From: Rhodococcus pyridinivorans
Lineage (GTDB): Bacteria; Actinomycetota; Actinomycetes; Mycobacteriales; Mycobacteriaceae
Direction of reading: 5' to 3'
Length of the DNA stretch: 64,000 bases
NCBI RefSeq assembly: GCF_900105195.1
Contig: NZ_FNRX01000002.1
Location: forward strand, 2,976,001 to 3,040,000
Shown: positions 43,781 through 50,946 of the stretch, piece after piece
Layout: every line of letters begins with the position of its first letter
Position numbering within the stretch: position 1 is the first letter of the stretch
Notes under the pieces: model-generated
Databases searched by the model: none
What the model was told of the DNA's origin: nothing
What the model saw: only the letters and a program-made list of their open reading frames with translations
Program-made: the position numbers and the translations under genes

Positions 43781-44605
43781 GTGTTCCACGATCGGCTCGG
43801 CTGCTCGACGATCAGCTTCCGCCACCTAGACCTGCCCACGGCGCTACAGACCATCGCCGGCCTGGGCTTCACCGAGATCGACCTCGGCGCCCTACCCGGA
43901 GTCTGCGATCACGTTCCGTTCGTGCTCGACGCGGACGCCGTCGATCGAGTCGCCGACGAGGTGGCAATCTCGGGCCTGCGCGTCCGCAGCGTCAACTGCG
44001 ACATCGGCGACCTCGACGCGCCGTTGACCTCCGAAGAACAGAAACGGCGGGATCACCATCTCGATCGGTTGCTGACTCTCACCTCCCGCATCGAGGCACG
44101 CGCCCTGGTGCTCCCGTGCGGACATCTCGACCACCGGCCCATCCGGTCCCTCGACGAAGACCTCGACACCGTCGCGGCACAACTCGAACGGGCACACGTC
44201 CGGGCCCGGGACTTCGGGGTGGGCCTGTGGACCGAATCCCTCCACGTCCACCGACTGTGCTGCGACATCGCTCGCGCTGCGCGGCTGACAGCACGACTGT
44301 CCCCCGACATCGGCGTGGTGATGGACTTCAGTCACATCGTCGCCTCGGGCGGAGATCCCGCCGATTTCGTCGACCTGTTCGCCTCGCGCATCACGCACGT
44401 CCATCTCCGGGACGCGGTGCCCGGCAACATCAACCTCAGCATCGGCAACGGGCACGCCGACTTCGCCGGCGGCCTCGCCGCCCTCGACGCCCGCGGCTAC
44501 ACCGGGCATTTCGCCCTCGAACTCGAGACCCGCGACATCACCGACCCCGAGCGCCCCGAAAGTGCCTCTCGGGCAGCTCGATTCGTCACCACCCTTATCC
44601 CCTGA
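43781..44605 (+). CDS. Sugar phosphate isomerase/epimerase-like TIM-barrel protein
   Basis: The 274-residue protein belongs to the xylose-isomerase-like TIM-barrel superfamily (AP_endonuc_2): LGCSTISFRHLDLPTALQTI, GFTEIDLGAL, GLRVRSVNCDIGD, LWTESLHVHRLCCD, VVMDFSHIVASGGDP, HVHLRDAVPGNINLSIGNGH and ALELETRD. The Glu/Asp/His/Glu metal ligands can be picked out (TES, MDFSH, VHLRD, LELE). Members isomerise or epimerise sugars and sugar acids, or decarboxylate 3-oxo sugar acids. GTG 43781 is preceded by a perfect AGGAGG. It forms an operon with the SDR gene 23 bases downstream. Confidence 0.88.
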   Translation: MFHDRLGCSTISFRHLDLPTALQTIAGLGFTEIDLGALPGVCDHVPFVLDADAVDRVADEVAISGLRVRSVNCDIGDLDAPLTSEEQKRRDHHLDRLLTLTSRIEARALVLPCGHLDHRPIRSLDEDLDTVAAQLERAHVRARDFGVGLWTESLHVHRLCCDIARAARLTARLSPDIGVVMDFSHIVASGGDPADFVDLFASRITHVHLRDAVPGNINLSIGNGHADFAGGLAALDARGYTGHFALELETRDITDPERPESASRAARFVTTLIP

Positions 44606-44628
44606 CCCAACCTTCAAGGAGAAAACCC

Positions 44629-45402
44629 ATGTCCTCGATCCGACGCACCGCAGTCGTCACCGGAGCAACCTCCGAGCGCGGCATCGGCCTCGCCACCGCC
44701 CGTCGCTACGCCGAGGACGGCTGGGCCGTCGTCGTCCTCGATCTGGACGGTGAGAAATCCGCCAAGGTCGCCGCCGAGATCGGCAGCGAGTACTCCGTCC
44801 CGTCCTTCGGACACGAGATCGACGTGGCCGACGAGGCGTCGGTACAGGCAGCGCACGATGCCGTCGCCGCGGAAGTCACCGCCGGCAATCTCCCGCCCGT
44901 CGGAGCGGTCGCGAACATCGCCGGCATCACCTCGCCGGTGCCGTTCCTCGAGACGAGCCTCGAACTGTGGAACAAGGTGATGGCCGTCAACGCCACCGGC
45001 ACCTACCTCGTCACCCGGGCATTCCTGCCGGGCATGATCGAGAACGGATGGGGACGCATCGTGAACATGTCGTCGGTCTCCGCCCAGCGTGGCGGCGGTG
45101 TCTTCGGCAAGGTCCCCTACTCGTCGGCGAAGGCCGCCGTCCTCGGATTCACCAAGTCCCTCGCCCGGGAACTCGGCGACAGCGGCGTCACCGTCAACGC
45201 CGTCACCCCCGGCGCGGTCGACACCAGCATCCGCGTCGGCAGCACCCCGGAGCAGGAGGCCGCCATCTGCCGCGACGTTCCGCTCGGACGCACCGCCACC
45301 ACCCGTGAGGTGGCCTCGGTCATCACGTTCCTGTCGTCGGAGGACGCGGCCTACCTGACCGGCACGACCGTCGACATCAACGGCGGCAGCCACATGCACT
45401 GA
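44629..45402 (+). CDS. Short-chain dehydrogenase/reductase
   Basis: The 257-residue classical SDR has the cofactor motif VVTGATSERGIGLATARRYA. Asp in VVVLDLDGEK at the end of strand 2 suggests NAD preference. NIAGITSPVP (NAG), the catalytic Ser in IVNMSSVSAQRGG, YSSAKAAVLGFTKSLARELG (YxxxK) and the C-terminal TGTTVDINGGSHMH follow. It probably oxidises a polyol, sugar or sugar acid in the same pathway as the isomerase and transketolase. ATG 44629 has AAGGAG 7 bases ahead. A hairpin follows the stop. Confidence 0.93.
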   Translation: MSSIRRTAVVTGATSERGIGLATARRYAEDGWAVVVLDLDGEKSAKVAAEIGSEYSVPSFGHEIDVADEASVQAAHDAVAAEVTAGNLPPVGAVANIAGITSPVPFLETSLELWNKVMAVNATGTYLVTRAFLPGMIENGWGRIVNMSSVSAQRGGGVFGKVPYSSAKAAVLGFTKSLARELGDSGVTVNAVTPGAVDTSIRVGSTPEQEAAICRDVPLGRTATTREVASVITFLSSEDAAYLTGTTVDINGGSHMH

Positions 45403-45411
45403 CCACCCCGT

Positions 45412-45449
45412 TCGGTGTCCGCTCATGCACCGTCGCGGTCGGACACCGG
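45412..45449 (+). terminator. Terminator of isomerase/SDR operon
   Basis: TCGGTGTCCG pairs with CGGACACCGGA over about 9 bases with an 18-base loop, 10 bases after the SDR stop. Confidence 0.6.
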
Positions 45450-45486
45450 ACGGCACCGTTTTCACTTCGGTCGCCGGACGAGAACC

Positions 45487-45813
45487 ATGAGAACAACGCC
45501 TTTTTTCGCCCCATTCGGCAGCAGCCCGGACGTGGAACTGCAGCCGTGGCAGTCGCGTGCCGACTGCCGTCTCATCGATCCCTCGATCTTCTTCCCGTCG
45601 GACGACGAATCGCGCGGGATGCGGCAGCGCCGTGAACGGACGGCGAAACAGATCTGCACGTCGTGCCCCGTCCGAATCCCCTGCCGCGACTACGCGCTGG
45701 TAACCCGCGAACGTCACGGAATCTGGGGCGGAACGTCCGAATCGGACCGCCGCAGGGGAAGACCGACCGCAGACCGTGATCGGACGACTCACGCACTCGG
45801 GATGAAGTCATAG
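45487..45813 (+). CDS. WhiB family iron-sulfur transcriptional regulator
   Basis: The 108-residue Wbl protein carries the four cluster cysteines in the exact pattern C-X29-C-X2-C-X5-C (ADCRLIDPSIFF, then QICTSCPVRIPC), followed by the GIWGG turn (RHGIWGGTSESDRRRGR) and a basic DNA-contacting tail. Wbl proteins bind [4Fe-4S] and partner with the principal sigma factor in redox or stress control. ATG 45487 was chosen; upstream in-frame codons fall in the SDR terminator. The particular Wbl class could not be decided. Confidence 0.92.
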   Translation: MRTTPFFAPFGSSPDVELQPWQSRADCRLIDPSIFFPSDDESRGMRQRRERTAKQICTSCPVRIPCRDYALVTRERHGIWGGTSESDRRRGRPTADRDRTTHALGMKS

Positions 45814-45909
45814 GGTGAATTCGCGGCCGGGCGCCCTTCCCCTGAGGAGATGCAGTGTTCGCCGCTGCGTTCATCTCGCAGAAAGACTGTCGCCGTGGCG
45901 ATCTCGTCC

Positions 45910-45915
45910 TATACT
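45910..45915 (+). promoter_or_regulatory. -10 element of a leaderless promoter
   Basis: TATACT ends 6 bases before the ATG of the GlsB-like gene, leaving no room for a leader; no Shine-Dalgarno sequence is present. Confidence 0.6.
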
Positions 45916-45921
45916 CGCGCA

Positions 45922-46185
45922 ATGTTGATCATCGGAATCATTCTGTTCGGGCTGCTCGTCGGCGCGGTGGCGCAGCTCGTCGTGGGCAGGTCCGGGACCG
46001 GGATCGACTGGACGCTCGCGTTCGTCGCGGGCGTCGGTGGTTCGTTCGTCGGCGGTCTGCTCATCAGCCTTCTCGCAGGTGACGGACTCGAACTGCGCCC
46101 CAGTGGGATCATCGGCTCCCTCGCCGGCGCGATCATCGTGACCGCTGCCTGGTCGGCGTGGAAGTCCCGGTCGCGTCAGGCCTAG
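45922..46185 (+). CDS. GlsB/YeaQ/YmgE family small membrane protein
   Basis: The 87-residue protein has three hydrophobic helices (LIIGIILFGLLVGAVAQLVV, LAFVAGVGGSFVGGLLISLL, GIIGSLAGAIIVTAAW) separated by glycine-rich turns, the layout of the transglycosylase-associated/GlsB stress family. The function is unknown, often linked to general stress. ATG 45922 is leaderless; earlier in-frame codons precede the promoter. Confidence 0.88.
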   Translation: MLIIGIILFGLLVGAVAQLVVGRSGTGIDWTLAFVAGVGGSFVGGLLISLLAGDGLELRPSGIIGSLAGAIIVTAAWSAWKSRSRQA

Positions 46186-46216
46186 CGGTACCGAGATCCA
46201 TGACGGGGGACGATGC

Positions 46217-46657
46217 CTGAGTGACCTCACGCCCGCAACCGAGCAGCGACTGCTCGACATCGTTCTCGGAGATCCGGTGTGCCTGAGCTACGAGGCCGAG
46301 GACCGGGTCATCGAGAAGGCCGCGGCGCTGTTCGCGGACGTCGACACCGGGGTCGAGGTGCGCAACGAGGCGCGGGTGCATCTCTGGTACGAGGAGCATT
46401 TCGGTGTTCCGGCCGATCCGTTCACCAGCAGCGCCGACGCCATCGACCATTTCGCATCCACCACGTGTTGTTTCGGCATCACCCGTGAGCCCGGATCAGG
46501 CCTACGGGTCTACGCTCCGCACGGTTTCGACGGCCTGTTCGGGATGGTGCTCCGCCCGAATCCGGTGCTGGCGCCTCGCGAGGTGTACGAAGCGAAAGCC
46601 CGACAATGGCAGGCGGAATGGCCTCGGTTGGTCGTCGAACCGTGGCCCGAGCGCTGA
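46217..46657 (+). pseudogene. DUF925 nucleotidyltransferase-like gene with internal deletion
   Basis: The frame opens with residues typical of the N terminus of DUF925 proteins (SDLTPATEQRLLDIVLGDP). It jumps directly to the second half (LSYEAEDRVIEKAAALFADV, VEVRNEARVHLWYEEHFGVP, RVYAPHGFDGLFGMVLRPNP). About 60-70 residues that should carry the glycine/Asp catalytic strand of the nucleotidyltransferase fold are missing, without loss of frame. A proper start is also lacking: the first codon matching the family is CTG. A GTG at 46277 could start a 126-residue product, but it would be catalytically dead. Confidence 0.6.
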
Positions 46658-46662
46658 CACTC

Positions 46663-47034
46663 TCATTCGTCGGGCTCCTCGTCGAATCTGCGTCGCGCTT
46701 TCTCGATGCGAGGAAGATTTATCGACGCCCACAGCAGCAGGGCGTCGATCGGTTCGCGCACCGTCTTCCCCAATGGCGTGATGCGGTATTCGACCGCGAC
46801 GGGACGGGTGTTCACCACCCGGCGTTCGACGATTCCGTTGCGTTCGAGTCTGCGCAGCGTGGTCGTCAGGGATTTCTGCGTGACCTCGGGAACGGCGCGC
46901 CGCAACTCGTTGAAGCGGCGCGGAGCCTCGCACAATTCGGTGAGCACGCTCAGGGACCACTTGTCGAGGATCTGTCCCAACAGTTCCCGGTGGGCGGCGA
47001 CGGCAAGCAGATCGTGGTCAGCGGTATCCGACAT
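46663..47034 (-). CDS. HxlR family transcriptional regulator
   Basis: The 123-residue winged-helix protein shows the HxlR pattern: LLGQILDKWSLSVLTELCEA, RRFNELRRAVPEVTQKSLTT, TLRRLERNGIVERRVVNTRP, VEYRITPLGKTVREPIDALL. The cysteine usually near residue 10 in redox-sensing members is absent; the only Cys is in LTELCEA. It is divergent from a RidA-family gene across an 80-base gap carrying two inverted repeats, so it most likely represses ridA and itself. Confidence 0.92.
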   Translation of the reverse strand: MSDTADHDLLAVAAHRELLGQILDKWSLSVLTELCEAPRRFNELRRAVPEVTQKSLTTTLRRLERNGIVERRVVNTRPVAVEYRITPLGKTVREPIDALLLWASINLPRIEKARRRFDEEPDE

Positions 47035-47073
47035 GAAACCTGGTTTCGTTGAAGTGACTTCCGGATACCAAGT
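47035..47073. promoter_or_regulatory. HxlR operator region
   Basis: GAAACC-T-GGTTTC (47035-47047) is a perfect inverted repeat touching the hxlR start codon. ACTT-CCGGATACC-AAGT (47057-47073) is a second one that runs into a TATAAA -10 element for the ridA direction. Confidence 0.6.
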
Positions 47074-47114
47074 ATAAATCGGCTATCACTCGGTTCCGAC
47101 CTCAGGAGAAGCCC

Positions 47115-47525
47115 GTGTCCGTCACCTTGTTCAGCCCCGAAGGCATGCTGCCGAACGCGCCCTACCACCACGTCGCCGTCTCCACCGGTACGCGACAGGT
47201 ACATCTCGCCGGACAGGTCGCACATATGCCGGACGGCTCACCGATCCCTACCGATCTGGCCGGTCAGGTGGTCCAGGCGCTGCGCAACGTGGCACGAGGC
47301 CTGGACGGAGTGGGCGCAACCTTCCGCGATGTCGTGCGCCTGACGTTCTACGTCACCGACTGGCATCCCGAGAAGATCGGACAGTTCACGGCCGGTGTGC
47401 AGGCCGTCGCGCAGGAGATCGATCTGCCCGATCCGATGCCGCCGGCATCGCTGATCGGTGTCGCGGCACTCTATGAACCTGCCGTGCTCGTGGAGATCGC
47501 AGCCACCGCGGTTCTCGAGGGGTGA
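47115..47525 (+). CDS. RidA family protein (reactive enamine/imine deaminase-like)
   Basis: The 136-residue protein has the YjgF/RidA chorismate-mutase-like fold: YHHVAVSTGTRQVHLAGQVA, LAGQVVQALRNVARGLDGVG, VVRLTFYVTDWHPEKIGQF, and PASLIGVAALYEPAVLVEIA. The catalytic Arg of true RidA (usually RxxVxVxxLP near the end) is not evident: Leu-Ile-Gly-Val replaces it, so it may belong to a Rid subfamily without imine deaminase activity. GTG 47115 has AGGAG 7 bases ahead. The HxlR gene next to it is the likely regulator. Confidence 0.87.
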   Translation: MSVTLFSPEGMLPNAPYHHVAVSTGTRQVHLAGQVAHMPDGSPIPTDLAGQVVQALRNVARGLDGVGATFRDVVRLTFYVTDWHPEKIGQFTAGVQAVAQEIDLPDPMPPASLIGVAALYEPAVLVEIAATAVLEG

Positions 47526-47535
47526 GCGTCGTAGA

Positions 47536-47889
47536 TCAGGCCGCACAGACCCCGAAGACGGGGAATCCGTCCTCGCACACAGTGGACCGGAACGCGACCC
47601 GTACCCGCGCCTCGGCGCATTCGGGGAACGATCCTTCGATCTTCGAGTAGAGCCACGGCCCGTCGTCGAGTTCGACGATCGCGAGGGTGACCGAGCTGTC
47701 GTCCTGTGCGCCGACGTCGAGCGGTTCGACGACCTTCCAGGACACGATCGAGCCGGTGCCGGAGCAGTGGGCGGACTCGAGGTTCGCGCCACCGCAGGAG
47801 GAGCAGCGCGCTGTCTCGGGAGCGTGAAGCGTCGTGCAGCTCCCGCAGCGCAGGATCGTTATGCAGTTCTGCGTCGCGTGGGGCGCCAT
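47536..47889 (-). CDS. Zn-ribbon / OB-fold DUF35 protein
   Basis: The 117-residue protein starts with a rubredoxin-like zinc ribbon (LRCGSCTTLHAPETARCSSC, two CxxC), followed by an OB-fold (GTGSIVSWKVVEPLDV, VTLAIVELDDGPWLYSKIEG, RVRVAFRSTVCEDGFPVFGV). DUF35 proteins associate with thiolases and other acyl-CoA enzymes and may bind acyl-CoA. No thiolase gene is adjacent here, which is unusual. ATG 47889 has GAAGGA 7 bases ahead; the longer frame upstream is non-coding. It converges with ridA. Confidence 0.85.
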   Translation of the reverse strand: MAPHATQNCITILRCGSCTTLHAPETARCSSCGGANLESAHCSGTGSIVSWKVVEPLDVGAQDDSSVTLAIVELDDGPWLYSKIEGSFPECAEARVRVAFRSTVCEDGFPVFGVCAA

Positions 47890-48401
47890 CGCGGTCCTTC
47901 CGTCAACGGAGAATGTCCGAGCCACGAAGCGGTCCGTCGTAGGGGGGCGGGACCCCCGACGGGCCGATGACGTGGCTCCGATCATCGGCCCCCTATTCGA
48001 AGGTAGGTCGGCCCGGGACCTTTTCCATCGGTATGCGAGCACACAGATCGTGGGGGTTCGCTGGTCGCAGCGCACAATGCCGGTTCGGTCGACCGGGCCG
48101 TTCGGGCCACCGAATGCCACTTGGACAAGCGCCCGGAACAAGCCATTGAACTGCAGGTTTGCCCCGATCAGACGTGATCCAGCTCGCACCGGCACCCGGT
48201 GCCACGCCTGGACACTGTGCGCGCAGCCCGAACCAGCACGGAAACAGTGTGCAGCCGCACCGGTGAACCGAGGGACGTTCGTCCTTAACGTGGAAGACAG
48301 CGGCACCTGCTTCGCCGGGTCCACTCGCCGCTGTTCGACCGTCTCCCCTTCGCGGATCGACCGGTCGCAGACATCGCACCGGTTGTGAGGAGCTCTTTCC
48401 T
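47890..48401. other. Divergent intergenic region without recognised gene
   Basis: About 510 bases separate the DUF35 gene from the esterase. Open frames on both strands lack familiar motifs. No obvious palindromic operator was found apart from short GC-rich stems. GAGGAG lies 9 bases before the esterase GTG. Confidence 0.5.
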
Positions 48402-49424
48402 GTGACGACCGCACGTGACGTGCGCGCACCCCTCGTTCCGCGCGATCTGCCGACGCCTCGGCCGCCGCACTCCCCCGATCGCTCGGCCCCGGTCCGCCGG
48501 CGCGACTTCCCCGGGTCGAGCCGTCAGTCCAAACTTCTGGCGCAGGCGATCCGCATGTCGGTGCGTCCACTGCTCGGGTTGTGGGGCCGTTCGACGACGC
48601 TGCCCTGGCCGACGGGTCTGCTGGACGCCGCCGGAGCGTTACTCCCCGCGATCGACGGGACGGTGTGCGCTCCCGTCCAGCTGCCGAACTGCACAGGTTC
48701 CTGGGTGGAAGGCCCGAGAACGGGATTCGATCGTGTGATGCTCTATCTGCACGGCGGCGGCTTCCTGTGCGGCGGGATGCGCAGCCACCTCCGCCTCGTC
48801 TCGCGGATCTCCGATGCCGGCCGCACCCCCGTGCTGATGGTCGACTACCGGATGCTGCCGAAGCACTCGATCGATGACGCCGTCGACGACGGTGTCGAGG
48901 GTTATCTCTTCCTGCTCGCCGCCGGTTACCGACCCGAGCAGATCGTGATCGCCGGTGATTCCGCCGGCGGCTATCTGGCCTTCATGGTGTCGCTCGCGTT
49001 GCGCGACCGGGGTGTCCCGGTGCCGGGAGCGATCGTCGCCCTGTCCCCGCTGACCGAGCTGGATCCCGCCCGCAAGCTCGGTCACTCCAGCGCCGCACAC
49101 TGCACGCTGCTGCCCGGCAACGCACTCGAAGCGCTGGCCGGCCTTGCAGGACGTCGCCAGGAGTCGGGGCGGATCTGTCCCGCCGACGCGGATCTGTCGG
49201 GCATGCCGCCCACGTTCATCCAGGTCGGCTCGCACGAATTGTTCCTGGTGGACGCCGAATCGATGGCCGACCGTCTCGCCGACGCCGGTATCGCGTGCGA
49301 ACTGCAGGTCTGGGACCGGCAGGTGCACGTATTCCAGGCCGCCGCGGATCTGCTACCCGAAGGAGTCCGCGCGATCGGCGAGATCGGACGGTTCGTTCGC
49401 AGCGCCGTGCCCGGCTCCCGATAA
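48402..49424 (+). CDS. Alpha/beta-hydrolase fold-3 esterase (hormone-sensitive-lipase family)
   Basis: The 340-residue hydrolase shows the HSL oxyanion motif in MLYLHGGGFLCGGMRSHLR, the nucleophile elbow GDSAGGYLAFMVSLAL (Ser), an acid in SHELFLVDAESMADRL (Asp) and the His in WDRQVHVFQ. The N-terminal 50 residues are Arg/Pro-rich and may be disordered. It probably cleaves short-chain carboxyl esters or acyl lipids. GTG 48402 is supported by GAGGAG. It converges with the PucR gene. Confidence 0.9.
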   Translation: MTTARDVRAPLVPRDLPTPRPPHSPDRSAPVRRRDFPGSSRQSKLLAQAIRMSVRPLLGLWGRSTTLPWPTGLLDAAGALLPAIDGTVCAPVQLPNCTGSWVEGPRTGFDRVMLYLHGGGFLCGGMRSHLRLVSRISDAGRTPVLMVDYRMLPKHSIDDAVDDGVEGYLFLLAAGYRPEQIVIAGDSAGGYLAFMVSLALRDRGVPVPGAIVALSPLTELDPARKLGHSSAAHCTLLPGNALEALAGLAGRRQESGRICPADADLSGMPPTFIQVGSHELFLVDAESMADRLADAGIACELQVWDRQVHVFQAAADLLPEGVRAIGEIGRFVRSAVPGSR

Positions 49425-49431
49425 CGGGCCG

Positions 49432-50760
49432 TCACCCGGGCGAAGGTGGACCTGCCGAATCGGGCGCGAGCACGGCGGCACCGAGCCAGTGGCACAGTGC
49501 CAACGCGTTCTCGAGGTCGAGCCGACACTCGCGGACGCTGTGCCCGATCTGCTCCTCCGCCTTGCTGATCCGGTAGGCGACCGAGTTCCGGTGCAGATGC
49601 AGCTTTTCAGCGGTGGCGACGAAGCTTCCTCCGCTGGAGAGGAATTCCCGCAGCGTGTGTCGCAGTTGCGCGGCAGCGGGGTCGTCGGCGGCGAGGCGGC
49701 CGAGCACATCCCCCACCCAGGCGCGGGCCCATTCGAGATTCGTGCACATCAACGCCACCGCGCAGACCTCGTCGATCGAGACGAGGCGCGGGCACGGCAG
49801 GGCCGACGTCAGAGCCACCTCCCGCGCCTGCGCCGCCTGCCGATGGGTGCGGACGAAACCGTCGATCCCCTCCTGCGGCGCTCCGACGGCGACACCGACG
49901 GGTCGCTGCCAGGCCGCGACGACCCCGGACAGTCCGCTCGGGTCGATGCGATCGACGGTACCGAGCGGGATCCATGCCCAGGCGGTGTACTCGTCGAACT
50001 GTTCGAACAGCACCCGACCTCCCCGCCCGAGATGTTCGGCCAAGGCCGTCACCGCCTGCTCGAGGCCGTTCCATTCGGTGCCGGACCGGTCCCCGCCGAC
50101 CACTTCGATGTCGTCCGTCCAGACGATCACCCCGAGGTGGTGCTGGCCGAGCCGGTAGCCGAGGGTGCGCTCGGCGTCCCCCACCTCGATCGGCCGTCCG
50201 GCCAGGATGTCCTGGATGCGGGCGGTCCGGGAGGCGTTGCGGTTGAGCAGCCAGGTGTCGCGCTCGGCCTCGTAGACCCCGAGCAACTTCTGCGACACCC
50301 CATCGATCCCGGCAGAGAGTTTCATCAGGATCTCCACGCCCGCCTGCATCACTGCCGCGGCGTCGTCGCTGAGTCCCGCCAGCACCTCGAGGCACCAGCG
50401 CATGATGCTGTCCTGCGCGAGCCGGTTGCTGCGGTCGACCACCGAGACCGGGAATCCCTGCCGGGCCAGCATGCGCACCAGTGAATAGGACGCCGCCGGG
50501 ATCTCGATCTCGGCAAGATCGTCCCGCAGGAACCGGGTGATGGCTGCGACACCCTCCTCCGCGGCCTGGGCGAGGGAGCGGCGGGTGTGGCGGTCGGTGG
50601 ACATCGCCTCGATCTCGGCCGAGATCCGCTCGGTCATGTACTGCGTGATCTCGGCCTGCCGCGTCGTCGACAGGTCGGCGACCGCCTCGATCAGTGCACG
50701 CGTGGCGGGTCCCGGATCGCCCACTCTGTGGGTGTCCTGTCCGATCTCGTGAGGATTCAT
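49432..50760 (-). CDS. PucR family transcriptional regulator (CdaR-like)
   Basis: The 442-residue regulator has the RsbRD_N-like helical N-terminal region, a GGDEF-like/CdaR middle domain (RTLGYRLGQHHLGVIVWTDD, WAWIPLG) and the PucR C-terminal helix-turn-helix (LRHTLREFLSSGGSFVATAE, KLHLHRNSVAYRISKAEEQI). Such regulators control purine, polyol or aromatic catabolism. The target here is unclear: it is convergent with an esterase and divergent from the jet operon. ATG 50760 was chosen at the start of the homologous part. Confidence 0.9.
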   Translation of the reverse strand: MNPHEIGQDTHRVGDPGPATRALIEAVADLSTTRQAEITQYMTERISAEIEAMSTDRHTRRSLAQAAEEGVAAITRFLRDDLAEIEIPAASYSLVRMLARQGFPVSVVDRSNRLAQDSIMRWCLEVLAGLSDDAAAVMQAGVEILMKLSAGIDGVSQKLLGVYEAERDTWLLNRNASRTARIQDILAGRPIEVGDAERTLGYRLGQHHLGVIVWTDDIEVVGGDRSGTEWNGLEQAVTALAEHLGRGGRVLFEQFDEYTAWAWIPLGTVDRIDPSGLSGVVAAWQRPVGVAVGAPQEGIDGFVRTHRQAAQAREVALTSALPCPRLVSIDEVCAVALMCTNLEWARAWVGDVLGRLAADDPAAAQLRHTLREFLSSGGSFVATAEKLHLHRNSVAYRISKAEEQIGHSVRECRLDLENALALCHWLGAAVLAPDSAGPPSPG

Positions 50761-50934
50761 CGTGTCCGATTCCGGAGGCTGCGGCGTCTGTCCGGGCGCA
50801 CTGCCCTCGCCGAGCGCACCGCCTCGACCGTAACGGCTCGGGGCGGGCCGCCACCGCGGATCGGGGCGTTCATCGGGCAACGATCGTGCCGACACTCACG
50901 CCGGGTGTTGTCCGGACCCGTCGGTTGCGCCGCC

Positions 50935-50940
50935 TAACCT
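50935..50940 (+). promoter_or_regulatory. -10 element of jet operon
   Basis: TAACCT ends 6 bases before the GTG of jetA, fitting a leaderless transcript. No ribosome-binding site precedes the GTG. Confidence 0.5.
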
Positions 50941-50946
50941 GTCACG

